64,000 nucleotides of DNA from Streptococcus sp. HF-1907 (lineage in GTDB: Bacteria > Bacillota > Bacilli > Lactobacillales > Streptococcaceae), in assembly GCF_015594605.1 (NCBI RefSeq), contig NZ_JADNQT010000011.1, positions 1-64,000 of the forward strand. The letters are read 5' to 3'. A program made the translations under genes and the position numbers. Below the pieces are notes generated by a model. The model saw only the letters and a program-made list of their open reading frames with translations, had not been told where the DNA came from and did no database searches. This document shows, piece by piece, positions 43,491 to 52,620 of the stretch. Numbering within the stretch: position 1 is the first letter of the stretch; every line of letters begins with the position of its first letter.

Positions 43491-45620
43491 ATGACAAAAC
43501 AAGTTTTTGAAACAACTTTTGCAGGCAAACCGCTTGTTGTTGAAATTGGTCAGGTGGCTAAGCAGGCTAATGGCGCAGCGGTTATCCGATACGGTGAATC
43601 AACCGTCCTCACAGCAGCAGTCATGTCTAAAAAGATGTCAACCGGTGACTTTTTCCCACTGCAAGTCAACTACGAAGAAAAAATGTATGCGGCTGGTAAA
43701 TTCCCAGGTGGCTTTAACAAGCGTGAAGGCCGTCCGTCAACGGATGCAACCTTGACAGCGCGTTTGATTGATCGCCCAATCCGTCCTATGTTTGCGGAAG
43801 GTTTCCGCAATGAAGTTCAAGTCATTAACACGGTGCTTTCTTATGATGAAGATGCTAGCGCTCCGATGGCAGCTATGTTTGGTAGTTCGCTTGCGCTTTC
43901 TATCTCAGATATTCCTTTCAACGGTCCAATCGCTGGGGTTCAGGTGGCTTACATTGATGGGGAATTCATCATCAATCCAACGGCTGAGCAGCAAGAAGCG
44001 TCAGCTCTTGAATTGACTGTTGCGGGGACTAAAGAAGCTATTAACATGGTTGAGTCTGGGGCAAAAGAATTGTCAGAAGATGTCATGTTAGAAGCCCTTC
44101 TTAAAGGACATGAAGCGGTGCGCCAGCTCATTGCCTTCCAAGAAAAAATCGTCGCTGCTGTCGGAAAAGAAAAAGCGGAAGTTGAGCTCCTTCATGTGGA
44201 CGCTGACCTCCAAGCTGAAATCATCGCAGCCTACAATGCCGACCTCCAAAGAGCGGTGCAAGTGGAGGAGAAAAAAGCACGTGAAGCTGCGACAGAAGCG
44301 GTCAAAGAGCGCGTGACGGCTGAATATGAAGAACGCTACGCTGAGGATGAAGAACATGACCGCATCATGCGCGACGTGGCTGAAATCCTTGAGCAAATGG
44401 AACACGCTGAAGTGCGCCGTCTCATCACAGAAGACAAGGTTCGTCCTGATGGTCGTAAGGTTGACGAAATCCGTCCTTTGGATGCGGAGATTGATTTCTT
44501 GCCAAAAGTGCACGGTTCAGGTCTCTTTACACGTGGTCAAACTCAAGCATTGTCAGTATTGACTTTGGCACCTATGGGTGAGACGCAAATTGTTGATGGT
44601 CTTCATGACGAATACAAAAAACGCTTCATGCATCACTACAACTTTCCACAATTCTCAGTTGGTGAAACCGGTCGTTACGGTGCGCCAGGTCGTCGTGAAA
44701 TTGGTCACGGGGCTCTTGGTGAACGTGCCCTCGCTCAGGTTCTTCCAAGTTTGGAAGAATTCCCATACGCTATCCGTTTGGTAGCCGAAGTCTTGGAATC
44801 AAACGGTTCATCATCTCAAGCTTCAATCTGTGCGGGAACCCTTGCCCTTATGGCTGGTGGTGTGCCAATCAAGGCACCGGTAGCTGGTATTGCCATGGGT
44901 CTTATCTCAGACGGCACTAACTACACTGTCCTCACAGATATTCAAGGGCTTGAAGACCACTTTGGTGACATGGACTTCAAGGTTGCTGGTACTCGCGATG
45001 GTATCACAGCCCTCCAAATGGATATCAAGATTGAAGGGATTACCCCTCAAATCTTGGAAGAAGCTCTTGCGCAAGCTAAGAAAGCTCGTTTTGAGATTTT
45101 GGATGTTCTTGAGGGAACAATTGCTGCGCCACGACCAAACTTGGCACCGACAGCTCCTAAGATTGACATGATTAAGATTGACGTTGACAAGATTAAAATT
45201 GTCATCGGTAAAGGTGGCGAAACTATCGATAAAATCATTGCTGAAACAGGTGTCAAAATTGACATCGATGAAGAAGGAAATGTCTCAATCTTCTCAAGTG
45301 ACCAAGCAGCTATCGACCGTGCCAAAGAAATCATTGCAGGTCTTGTCCGTGAAGCTAAAGTCGGTGAAGTTTACCATGCCAAGGTTGTTCGTATCGAGAA
45401 ATTCGGTGCCTTTGTCAACCTCTTTGACAAGATTGATGCCCTCGTTCACATTTCAGAAATCGCTTGGACCCGCACAGCTAATGTCGCAGATGTCCTAGAA
45501 GTGGGTGAAGAAGTGGATGTTAAGGTTATTAAAATCGATGAAAAAGGACGCGTTGATGCCTCAATGAAAGCCCTCCTCCCACGACCAGCTAAGAAAGGAG
45601 AATCACATGACAACAAATGA
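43491..45620 (+). CDS. pnp: Polyribonucleotide nucleotidyltransferase (PNPase)
   Basis: 709 aa: two RNase PH domains joined by a helical domain, then KH ([24 protein letters not shown]) and S1 ([21 protein letters not shown]) domains at the C-terminus. It degrades RNA 3'-5' phosphorolytically. The start [18 protein letters not shown] at 43491 follows TTTGGAGAATCTT, and the longer frame would begin inside the leader hairpin. It overlaps the next gene by 14 bases. Confidence 0.96.
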   Translation: MTKQVFETTFAGKPLVVEIGQVAKQANGAAVIRYGESTVLTAAVMSKKMSTGDFFPLQVNYEEKMYAAGKFPGGFNKREGRPSTDATLTARLIDRPIRPMFAEGFRNEVQVINTVLSYDEDASAPMAAMFGSSLALSISDIPFNGPIAGVQVAYIDGEFIINPTAEQQEASALELTVAGTKEAINMVESGAKELSEDVMLEALLKGHEAVRQLIAFQEKIVAAVGKEKAEVELLHVDADLQAEIIAAYNADLQRAVQVEEKKAREAATEAVKERVTAEYEERYAEDEEHDRIMRDVAEILEQMEHAEVRRLITEDKVRPDGRKVDEIRPLDAEIDFLPKVHGSGLFTRGQTQALSVLTLAPMGETQIVDGLHDEYKKRFMHHYNFPQFSVGETGRYGAPGRREIGHGALGERALAQVLPSLEEFPYAIRLVAEVLESNGSSSQASICAGTLALMAGGVPIKAPVAGIAMGLISDGTNYTVLTDIQGLEDHFGDMDFKVAGTRDGITALQMDIKIEGITPQILEEALAQAKKARFEILDVLEGTIAAPRPNLAPTAPKIDMIKIDVDKIKIVIGKGGETIDKIIAETGVKIDIDEEGNVSIFSSDQAAIDRAKEIIAGLVREAKVGEVYHAKVVRIEKFGAFVNLFDKIDALVHISEIAWTRTANVADVLEVGEEVDVKVIKIDEKGRVDASMKALLPRPAKKGESHDNK

Positions 45621-46356
45621 ACTTGATTTACGTCTTCGTGCCTTTATCAATGCACCTGACAACTTTTTAGACGGTATTGCTCTAGTCAATGCCTTGCATC
45701 AATTTCCAGTCATGGCCAGCCGTGACCCTTATGCCCTTGAAATTGACGGCCAGCGTGTTGTTCCAGTCTTTACTAGCCCAGCAGACTGGGATCAATTCTG
45801 CAAAGATCAGGCTAGCGCTAAAGATCATACTTGGGAAGAACGTTCAAGCCTTGATGTTCTTGACGAATCCATTGTCAATGGCTTGTCAGGCTTGGTTTAC
45901 AATTTGAAAAAAGATGGTGATTTCGGCAATTCAACCATTTTCTATAACAATGATTTTGTGCAATTCATGAACAATTACACAGCTGTTTTGAACGCGCTCA
46001 TGAGCGAGGAAAATTTGGAAGCTGATACCATGGACAAGATTTACTTGGTTCCTGCCTTTGTTCACCCACGCGATGACCAAAGTTTTGACCGTATGTTCCC
46101 AACCATGTCAACACCAGAAGGCAAGAGCTATGTGCCAGCCTTCTCAAACCTTCAAAGCTTTGCCAAATGGTACAACCAAGAACACTTCGGTGGTGCCTTC
46201 CGCAAGGCGCAAGGTGTTGTCTTGACTTGGACTATTGACGACATTTACAAACCACGCAATGGTGAAAATGACCTTGACGAAACCTTTGGTGTGGCCATTG
46301 ACCCATTTGATGACCAACAAATTCTCGTCGATTGGTCAGATGTAGATAGCGAGTAG
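45607..46356 (+). CDS. SseB-family protein
   Basis: 249 aa, soluble, with an N-terminal SseB-like domain ([40 protein letters not shown]) and a C-terminal SseB-like half. It is a conserved member of the streptococcal pnp-cysE operon and its function is unknown. AAGAAAGGAGAATC precedes the ATG within pnp. Confidence 0.82.
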   Translation: MTTNELDLRLRAFINAPDNFLDGIALVNALHQFPVMASRDPYALEIDGQRVVPVFTSPADWDQFCKDQASAKDHTWEERSSLDVLDESIVNGLSGLVYNLKKDGDFGNSTIFYNNDFVQFMNNYTAVLNALMSEENLEADTMDKIYLVPAFVHPRDDQSFDRMFPTMSTPEGKSYVPAFSNLQSFAKWYNQEHFGGAFRKAQGVVLTWTIDDIYKPRNGENDLDETFGVAIDPFDDQQILVDWSDVDSE

Positions 46357-46362
46357 GTGCTT

Positions 46363-46986
46363 ATGGGTTGGTGGAAAGAAAGTATTGCTATTGTTAAGGA
46401 ACAGGATCCAGCAGCCCGAACCTCGCTGGAGGTTGTTCTCACTTACCCAGGGATTAAAGCCCTAGCAGCGCATCGCATTTCGCATTTTTTATGGCGACAC
46501 GGTTTTAAATTGCTGGCGCGCATGCACAGTCAATTCTGGCGCTTCTGGACACAAATTGAAATCCATCCCGGCGCCCAAATTGCCAGCGGTGTTTTCATCG
46601 ACCACGGTTCAGGTCTGGTCATCGGTGAGACCGCTGTTGTTGAAAAAGGGGTTATGCTCTATCATGGCGTGACCCTCGGTGGTACTGGTAAAGACGTCGG
46701 CAAACGCCATCCAACTGTGCGTGAAGGTGCCTTGGTATCTGCCCACGCACAGGTCATCGGTCCTATCGAGATTGGGAAAAATGCCAAGGTGGGAGCAGCC
46801 GCGGTTGTGGTTGCGGATGTCCCAGCAGATGTGACCGTTGTCGGTATCCCAGCCAAAGTTGTCCGTGTCCACGGCAAGAAAGACGACCTGGTCATTCACC
46901 AGATTGAAGAGGAGCGTGACACTAGGTACTACACCTCAAAGCTGGAAAAAATGCGTGACGCTAGTTTTCATTCATCGAATTTATAG
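46363..46986 (+). CDS. cysE: Serine O-acetyltransferase
   Basis: A 207-aa left-handed beta-helix acyltransferase. An N-terminal helical part begins MGWWKESIAIVKEQDPAARTSLEVVL, then hexapeptide repeats with the catalytic region IDHGSGLVIGETAVV and GVTLGGTGKDVGKRHPTV. It makes O-acetylserine for cysteine synthesis. The ATG at 46363 is preferred over the GTG two codons earlier. It is in the pnp operon and is followed by a terminator. Confidence 0.95.
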   Translation: MGWWKESIAIVKEQDPAARTSLEVVLTYPGIKALAAHRISHFLWRHGFKLLARMHSQFWRFWTQIEIHPGAQIASGVFIDHGSGLVIGETAVVEKGVMLYHGVTLGGTGKDVGKRHPTVREGALVSAHAQVIGPIEIGKNAKVGAAAVVVADVPADVTVVGIPAKVVRVHGKKDDLVIHQIEEERDTRYYTSKLEKMRDASFHSSNL

Positions 46987-47028
46987 AGAAATTCTGCTAT
47001 CCATTTGTGGTAGCAGGATTCTTTTTTA
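46986..47028 (+). terminator. pnp-cysE operon terminator
   Basis: AGAAATTCTGCTA/TAGCAGGATTCT, then T6. Confidence 0.82.
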
Positions 47029-47079
47029 GCCGATATTTTGGTAAAATAAGTCTTAATTTTAAAATTGCGAGGGCTAATC

Positions 47080-47844
47080 ATGCTATTAAATGAATTTGAA
47101 GATACGAGGGCGGTCATTGAGCCTTATGATGATGGCATTTCTGGGCTTGGTGAAATCTGTGATACCATGATTTATTCTTTTGATGGGGAAATTGTCAATC
47201 GCGTGAAGTGGCTGCGAGGGGTCTATGAAGGCGGTCATCTGTCTAGCCTCAATGGCAAACATCCTTGGTACATTTATGAAAATGAGGAATGTAAGGTTGC
47301 TGTTATGACGGCGACGATTGGGGCTCCTATGGCTGTTGGACAACTGGAAGAATTGAAAGCCAAGGGCTTTAAAAACTTTATCATAGTTGGTTCCTGCGGT
47401 GTGCTGGATAAATCCATCCAGGCAGACAAGATTATCTTGCCAGCGACAGCCCTGCGTGATGAGGGTGTCAGTTATCACTATGCAGTAGCTAGCGATGAGA
47501 TAAGCTACGACCCAGCTCTGCTATTGACCATGGAAGACATCTTAGACCGTCATGGAATTGAGCACATCAGGGCTAAGAGCTGGACGACTGATGCTTTTTA
47601 CCGCGAGACAGCTGCTAAGGTCAAGCGGCGCTTGGCTGCGGGCGCGACTGTGGTGGATATGGAGGCATCAGCCATCATGGCTTGGGCACAATTTAGGCAA
47701 GCCAAAGTTTACCAGTTTTTCTACACAGCTGACTATGTGAATCATCATAAGGAGGTCTGGGATACCCGCCACGAGGAACGGACGCTGGATGTTATGGTCT
47801 TCTTTGATATTGCGCTCATGATTGCGAGCGGGTTGGCGGATTAG
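47080..47844 (+). CDS. Nucleoside phosphorylase (PNP/UDP family)
   Basis: 254 aa with family motifs TATIGAPMAVGQLEEL, FIIVGSCGVLD and the late VVDMEASAIMAWA region that binds the ribose. It cleaves a nucleoside with phosphate. Uridine or purine preference cannot be decided. It lies between cysE and cysS, as in other streptococci. Start at 47080 with GCGAGGG. Confidence 0.85.
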   Translation: MLLNEFEDTRAVIEPYDDGISGLGEICDTMIYSFDGEIVNRVKWLRGVYEGGHLSSLNGKHPWYIYENEECKVAVMTATIGAPMAVGQLEELKAKGFKNFIIVGSCGVLDKSIQADKIILPATALRDEGVSYHYAVASDEISYDPALLLTMEDILDRHGIEHIRAKSWTTDAFYRETAAKVKRRLAAGATVVDMEASAIMAWAQFRQAKVYQFFYTADYVNHHKEVWDTRHEERTLDVMVFFDIALMIASGLAD

Positions 47845-48023
47845 GTGGCTGGTGCGGGCTACTTGTGTAGGATTGCTTTGTGGTATAAAGCGGGTCAGTC
47901 AGCGCCACCCGCCGTCGACTTCTTCGGAATGCTAGGGAGTCTATTTCCGTCCGTCCCCCATCTTCCTAGAAGCTAAAAGACATCAGCTACCATGGAATTT
48001 TATCTCCCTGTGGGGAAATTGTG
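47845..48023. other. Intergenic stretch without a recognised gene
   Basis: About 180 bases following the phosphorylase gene. It is GC-richer than usual, with no ORF, clear promoter or strong hairpin seen. Confidence 0.5.
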
Positions 48024-48199
48024 AGTCGCAGTGGTTGAGTGGCATCTAAGCACTGATAAATCAGCACTTAGAGACCTACTCAACTGTGCGGGGGTGGGAG
48101 TGAAACAGTCTGGGGAGAGACTGTTTCAGCCCAAACCGAGAAATAAAGACGTGAGGGAAAATCGAAGACTTCGTCTTACCAATTTCTGTCCCACTCTCC
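48024..48199. repeat. Streptococcal intergenic repeat, family B long copy
   Basis: It opens AGTCGCAGTGGTTGAGTGG, includes GACCTACTCAACTGTGCGGGGGTGGGAGTGAAACAGTC with an AACAGTCTC/GAGACTGTT hairpin, and ends ACCAATTTCTGTCCCACTC. It resembles the widespread streptococcal repeat that reads GAGTGGGACAGAAAT on the other strand. Confidence 0.78.
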
Positions 48200-48285
48200 A
48201 TTCTGACGAGTAAAACCCAGCAATCAACCATGGATAAGTCCCATTATCTCCCCTCTAGGCCTTATTTGGAGTGGGGTGGGCTTTA

Positions 48286-48294
48286 TGGTATAAT
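48286..48294 (+). promoter_or_regulatory. Extended -10 promoter upstream of the small membrane genes
   Basis: TGGTATAAT is an extended -10. The transcript would run through the family A repeat before the first small gene. Confidence 0.5.
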
Positions 48295-48299
48295 AGGGC

Positions 48300-48480
48300 T
48301 AATTGATGAGGGCGAACGAAGTGAGCCAAACCTGATATTTTCGCCGTAGTGGAATTCTCAGTGGCATTTTCTGCCTGATCTTAGAAATAAAAAAGCGAAG
48401 AGGCTCGAAGATTAGGAATGCTCTAACAGTCTGGGAGACTATTAGAGGTCTGAGATAGGAAACTAAGAAGCGAAGAAAAT
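48300..48480. repeat. Mosaic hairpin-rich repeat, family A copy 3
   Basis: It has GCGAACGAAGTGAGC, GCCGTAGTGGAAT, and GGAATGCTCTAACAGTCTGGGAGACTATTAGAGG, reading in the orientation opposite to copy 2. Confidence 0.8.
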
Positions 48481-48533
48481 ATCAAAAATCAGTTATGAGT
48501 ATAAACTATAAATTATGATAAAGGCTGTTTAAG

Positions 48534-48713
48534 ATGAAAAATTATTTACTAATCGTGACCCAAGTGACGCTGACCTTGGTTTGGTTGCTTGCGTCCTTGC
48601 AACTATGGATTGCAGGCAGACAAGAGGCAACTTATGTTGTTCTTGTGCTAGGCATTATCTACTGGTGTTATCGCTGTTATAAATTTGTGACCTCTAGGAG
48701 AGCTAAGCAATGA
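48534..48713 (+). CDS. Small membrane protein, 59 aa
   Basis: MKNYLLIVTQVTLTLVWLLA starts a protein with two hydrophobic helices (about 5-26 and 33-48), ending in a basic RRAKQ tail. AAAGG lies about 10 bases before the ATG. Its stop overlaps the next start (ATGA), which supports a real two-gene unit. It is not recognised. Confidence 0.6.
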   Translation: MKNYLLIVTQVTLTLVWLLASLQLWIAGRQEATYVVLVLGIIYWCYRCYKFVTSRRAKQ

Positions 48714-48877
48714 AAAAATGGCTTTCTCAAACTACCATGCGCTGTGCAACGCTTATCCTTAGTCTAATTCTAAGTGTCTGGAATTTTTTAGACGGGTATT
48801 TATTATCTGGCTGGCTATGGTTACTAGTGGCTGTTGTATGGGCTTTATACATCTACTTAGACAATCGAAAGAAGTAA
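48710..48877 (+). CDS. Small membrane protein, 55 aa
   Basis: MKKWLSQTTMRCATLILSLI begins a protein with two hydrophobic helices (about 11-26 and 31-50) and the charged end DNRKK. CTAGGAG precedes it within the upstream gene, and cysS starts 6 bases after its stop. It is probably translated with the 59-aa protein. Function is unknown. Confidence 0.6.
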   Translation: MKKWLSQTTMRCATLILSLILSVWNFLDGYLLSGWLWLLVAVVWALYIYLDNRKK

Positions 48878-48883
48878 AACTAT

Positions 48884-50227
48884 ATGATTAAAATTTACGA
48901 TACCATGACTCGTAGTCTGCGCGATTTTGTTCCCCTCAATGAGGGACAGGTCAACATGTACGTCTGCGGACCAACGGTTTACAACTATATTCACATCGGA
49001 AATGCCCGAAGTGTCGTGGCTTTTGACACCATTCGTCGCTACTTCGAGTACCGCGGCTACAAGGTCAACTACATTTCCAACTTCACCGACGTTGACGACA
49101 AGATTATCAAGGGCGCTGCCGAAGCTGGCATGGACACCAAGAGCTTCTCTGACAAGTTCATCGCAGCCTTCATGGAAGACGTCAAGGCCCTAGACGTTAA
49201 ACCAGCCACCAAAAATCCTCGCGTCATCGACTACATGGACGAGATTATCAGCTTTGTTAAGGCTTTGGTGGACAATGGCTTCGCTTATGAATCTGACGGC
49301 GATGTTTATTTCCGCGTAGCCAAGTCACACAACTATGCCAAACTTGCTAACAAAACTCTTGCAGACCTTGAGGTCGGCGCTAGCGGTCGTGTAGACGGTG
49401 AGGGCGATATCAAGGAAAATCCGCTTGACTTTGCCCTCTGGAAATCCGCTAAACCAGGTGAAGTCTCATGGCAAAGTCCGTGGGGACAAGGGCGCCCAGG
49501 TTGGCACATCGAGTGTTCGGTTATGGCGACAGAAATCTTAGGCGATACCATTGATATTCACGGTGGCGGAGCCGATTTGGAATTCCCACACCACACCAAC
49601 GAAATCGCCCAATCAGAAGCTAAAACAGGCAAGACATTTGCCAACTATTGGATGCACAACGGCTTTGTCAATGTGGATAACGAAAAAATGTCTAAGTCGC
49701 TAGGCAACTTTGTGACCGTCCATGATATGCTAAAAAGCGTTGACGGGCAAGTGCTTCGTTTCTTCCTAGCCACTCAGCAGTACCGTAAACCAGTCAACTT
49801 TACTGAAAAAGCAGTGCATGATGCCGAAGTCAACTTAAAATACCTCAAAAATACCTACACTCTTCCTGTGCAAGAAGAGGCTGACACAACAGACCTAGCT
49901 AAGTTTGTTGCAGACTTTGAGGTTGCTATGGATGATGATTTCAACTCAGCTAACGGCATCACCGTTCTCTTTGACATGGCTAAATGGATTAACTCTGGTC
50001 ATTACACGCAAGAGGTTAAAGCGACTTTTGCTAAATTACTTGAGATTTTCGGTATCGTCTTTAAGGAAGAAGTGCTGGATGCGGATATTGAGGCTCTCAT
50101 TGAAGAACGCCAAGCTGCGCGTGCTAACCGTGATTTCGCTAAGGCGGATGCTATCCGTGACCAATTGGCTACGCAAGGCATCAAGTTGCTGGATACCAAG
50201 GATGGTGTGAGGTGGACACGTGATTGA
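48884..50227 (+). CDS. cysS: Cysteinyl-tRNA synthetase
   Basis: A 447-aa class I synthetase. The zinc-binding and HIGH regions are MYVCGPTVYNYIHIGNARS, with further zinc ligands in HIECSVMA and HTNEIAQSEA. The KMSKS motif is EKMSKSLGNF. No T-box is seen upstream, where the two small membrane genes lie instead. It overlaps mrnC by 8 bases. Confidence 0.96.
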   Translation: MIKIYDTMTRSLRDFVPLNEGQVNMYVCGPTVYNYIHIGNARSVVAFDTIRRYFEYRGYKVNYISNFTDVDDKIIKGAAEAGMDTKSFSDKFIAAFMEDVKALDVKPATKNPRVIDYMDEIISFVKALVDNGFAYESDGDVYFRVAKSHNYAKLANKTLADLEVGASGRVDGEGDIKENPLDFALWKSAKPGEVSWQSPWGQGRPGWHIECSVMATEILGDTIDIHGGGADLEFPHHTNEIAQSEAKTGKTFANYWMHNGFVNVDNEKMSKSLGNFVTVHDMLKSVDGQVLRFFLATQQYRKPVNFTEKAVHDAEVNLKYLKNTYTLPVQEEADTTDLAKFVADFEVAMDDDFNSANGITVLFDMAKWINSGHYTQEVKATFAKLLEIFGIVFKEEVLDADIEALIEERQAARANRDFAKADAIRDQLATQGIKLLDTKDGVRWTRD

Positions 50228-50609
50228 TGTCAATCTTATTAACGGCATTGCTCTCGCTTTTGAAGGGGATGCCATCTATTCCACTTACATTCGGCAACAC
50301 CTAATCTTTCAAGGACAGACTAAGCCTAATCAACTGCACCGCATGGCGACTCGTTATGTGTCAGCCAAGGCGCAAGCCATGCTCATCACGAAGATGAGAG
50401 AAGCGCAGCTATTGACCGAAAAAGAAGAAGACATCTACAAGCGCGGGCGCAACGCCAACAGCCACACCAAGGCTAAGAACACGGACGTTGTGACCTACAA
50501 GATGTCGACGGGTTTTGAGGCGGTTATGGGCTACCTGCACATGACTGGGCAGATTGAGCGCTTGGAAGGATTGATTGATTACTGCATTAAAATAGTTGAG
50601 GAGAATTAG
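50220..50609 (+). CDS. mrnC: Mini-ribonuclease III
   Basis: 129 aa: an RNase III catalytic domain without the dsRNA-binding domain, with LAFEGDAIYSTYIRQHL as the signature and GRNANSHTKAKN conserved in the family. It matures 23S rRNA in Bacillus. It starts at the GTG at 50220 after GTGAGGTGG within cysS. Confidence 0.92.
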   Translation: MIDVNLINGIALAFEGDAIYSTYIRQHLIFQGQTKPNQLHRMATRYVSAKAQAMLITKMREAQLLTEKEEDIYKRGRNANSHTKAKNTDVVTYKMSTGFEAVMGYLHMTGQIERLEGLIDYCIKIVEEN

Positions 50610-50638
50610 CAGACGGCTAGTTCTCTTTTTAATTTTTT
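50601..50638 (+). terminator. cysS-mrnC terminator
   Basis: GAGAATTAGC/GCTAGTTCTC perfect stem, then TTTTTAATTTTTT. Confidence 0.92.
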
Positions 50639-50675
50639 GTGACATTTTTGTTACAAAAAAGCGACAGTTTTTTTG

Positions 50676-50704
50676 TTGGAAACGGTTACTTCAAGTGCTA
50701 TAAT
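50676..50704 (+). promoter_or_regulatory. Promoter with cre site, LPKTS protein gene
   Basis: TTGGAA (50676-50681) and TATAAT (50699-50704), preceded by TGC, have a 17-bp spacer. The span 50676-50690 fits the CcpA site consensus WTGNAANCGNWNNCW at every fixed base and lies between the two promoter elements. Repression by CcpA on good sugars is predicted. Confidence 0.72.
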
Positions 50705-50741
50705 ATAATTGAAAAGAGATCATGATAGGAGGTTTTAGGTC

Positions 50742-51806
50742 ATGAGGACACGTCAATTTTTATACGCATCTGTTGCAGTTCTAACACTTGCAAGTTTATC
50801 ACTAGTACAAGCTGTTCGTGCAGAAGACACGACATCAGCGCCAACAACAGTAATGACACAAGTGTCTAACTTGACTATCAAACAACGTGATAGCAAGTCT
50901 ATTGTTGACATTGCTATGAGCTTGTCAGCACCCGTTAAAGAAGCGACTCCGATGACAGTTACTTTGTCTGACACTAGCGGTAATAAAATTGATAGCCTTA
51001 CTCATAAAATGACAACAGGCAGTTCTAGCTTTACCGCTTGGTTTGACTTAACGAATCGTCCAGAAGGTCTCTATCTTGTCTCAGTTGAACCAGAAATGGC
51101 TGACGCTAAGATTGACCCTATGACGCAAACCTTTACCTATACCAAACCAGTTGCCGCTAAGACCGATGAAACCAAGACAGAAACAAAACCATCAAGCGAA
51201 GCAACGGCAACTGAAACGCCTAAGGAAGGTCAAAAACAAACAGAAATAACTAAGACAACTGACACGACGACACAACCAACTTATGAAAACCGTACCATAA
51301 CAGGCATATCTGCTCAAATTCGTTCAGACAACTCAGCAGTTGATGTGCCCGTCACATTTGACCAAGCCATGTCTAAAGACACTAAAATCTTGGTTAAATT
51401 GACTGATGACAACTTGAAATTGCTATCAAGCTTCGTTTATACTATGCCTAAGGGTAATAAATTCTTCACTGCTTGGTTTAGCTTGAAGAACCTTCCTGTC
51501 GGTACTTATCACGTTTCTGTTTTCCCTGATTACAATGAAACAACTGTCTTTGAACATCGTAAAGTTAACGTTTTCCATAAGACAGCCTACGTTGCTCCTA
51601 AGACTAATCAAACGACTTCAGCAAGTTCAAGTGCTAAGACAAGCCAAGCAACAACGCCAACACAACCTGCTCGACAACAAAAGAACGTTTTGCCAAAAAC
51701 TTCTAGTGAAAATAGTGTTGCCATGACCGTCCTCGGTTGGGTGACCTTTGGCTTAGCGGGTTTGCTTGCTAATCATTTCTACAACAACAAACACAGAGAA
51801 GGTTGA
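50742..51806 (+). CDS. Sortase-anchored surface protein (LPKTS), two-domain
   Basis: 354 aa. The signal peptide ends near VRAED. Two related domains (about 40-130 and 180-280) share SSFTAWFDLTNRPEGLYLVSVEP and KFFTAWFSLKNLPVGTYHVSVFP. A Thr/Lys linker separates them. The C-terminal signal is LPKTS, a hydrophobic span, then NNKHREG. It is a cell-wall protein of unknown ligand. ATAGGAGG is the ribosome site. Carbon repression is predicted from the cre site. Confidence 0.85.
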   Translation: MRTRQFLYASVAVLTLASLSLVQAVRAEDTTSAPTTVMTQVSNLTIKQRDSKSIVDIAMSLSAPVKEATPMTVTLSDTSGNKIDSLTHKMTTGSSSFTAWFDLTNRPEGLYLVSVEPEMADAKIDPMTQTFTYTKPVAAKTDETKTETKPSSEATATETPKEGQKQTEITKTTDTTTQPTYENRTITGISAQIRSDNSAVDVPVTFDQAMSKDTKILVKLTDDNLKLLSSFVYTMPKGNKFFTAWFSLKNLPVGTYHVSVFPDYNETTVFEHRKVNVFHKTAYVAPKTNQTTSASSSAKTSQATTPTQPARQQKNVLPKTSSENSVAMTVLGWVTFGLAGLLANHFYNNKHREG

Positions 51807-51812
51807 CATTTG

Positions 51813-51843
51813 AGAAGTTAGGCTAGACGTCTAGCTTCTTTTT
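51813..51843 (+). terminator. Surface protein gene terminator
   Basis: AGAAG plus GCTAGA/TCTAGC and CTTCT stem, then T5. Confidence 0.78.
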
Positions 51844-51853
51844 GGTATTTCTA

Positions 51854-51862
51854 TGCTATAAT
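51854..51862 (+). promoter_or_regulatory. rlmB extended -10 promoter
   Basis: TGCTATAAT ends 7 bases before the A of the rlmB ATG. Confidence 0.7.
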
Positions 51863-51868
51863 AAAACT

Positions 51869-52597
51869 ATGGAAAATAATGACATCGTATACGGCTACCA
51901 CGCCGTCACAGAAAGCCTTCAGGCTAATACCGGTAACAAACTTTACCTCCAAGACGACCTTCGCGGGAAAAATGTCGATAAGATTAAAGCGCTAGCGGCG
52001 GAGAAGAAAGTTTCGATTTCTTGGACCCATAAAAAGACCCTCAATGAGATGACAGAAGGAGGTGTTCATCAAGGTTTTGTTCTTCGCGTTTCAGAGTTTG
52101 CCTATGCTGATTTCTCAGCCATTTTGGCAAAAGCAGAGCAGGAAGACAATCCTCTTATTCTCATTTTGGACGGTCTGACGGATCCACATAATCTCGGTTC
52201 TATCCTCCGTACCGCTGACGCGACCAATGTGACCGGGATTATCATCCCTAAACATCGCGCAGTAGGCGTGACTCCGGTGGTAGCAAAAACATCAACTGGC
52301 GCTATTGAACATGTCCCTATCGCCCGTGTGACCAACCTCAGCCAAACCCTTGATAAACTTAAAAAAGCAGGTTTCTGGGTATTTGGTACTGATATGAACG
52401 GCACACCGTCCAACAAATGGAACACAGCAGGCAAACTAGCCCTTATCATCGGCAACGAAGGCAAAGGCGTTTCCCAAAACATCAAAAAACAAGTGGACGA
52501 GATGATTACCATCCCAATGAACGGACATGTCCAAAGCCTAAATGCTAGTGTTGCAGCAGCCATTCTTATGTACGAAGTCTTCAGGAATCGTCTCTAA
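51869..52597 (+). CDS. rlmB: 23S rRNA (guanosine-2'-O-)-methyltransferase RlmB (SpoU family)
   Basis: A 242-aa SpoU/TrmH methyltransferase. The N-terminal substrate-binding domain is MENNDIVYGYHAVTESLQ. The knot domain has motifs ILDGLTDPHNLGSILRTADA, LIIGNEGKGVS and IPMNGHVQSLNASVAAAILMYE. The start given is the family start. No Shine-Dalgarno is possible because the -10 is so close, so the mRNA is probably leaderless. Confidence 0.93.
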   Translation: MENNDIVYGYHAVTESLQANTGNKLYLQDDLRGKNVDKIKALAAEKKVSISWTHKKTLNEMTEGGVHQGFVLRVSEFAYADFSAILAKAEQEDNPLILILDGLTDPHNLGSILRTADATNVTGIIIPKHRAVGVTPVVAKTSTGAIEHVPIARVTNLSQTLDKLKKAGFWVFGTDMNGTPSNKWNTAGKLALIIGNEGKGVSQNIKKQVDEMITIPMNGHVQSLNASVAAAILMYEVFRNRL

Positions 52598-52620
52598 TTA
52601 TTGATTAAGGAAAGCCAATC

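Noticed and set aside
48031..48213. 60-aa ORF in the intergenic region before cysS
   Set aside because: It lies entirely in repeat family B and has no ribosome site.
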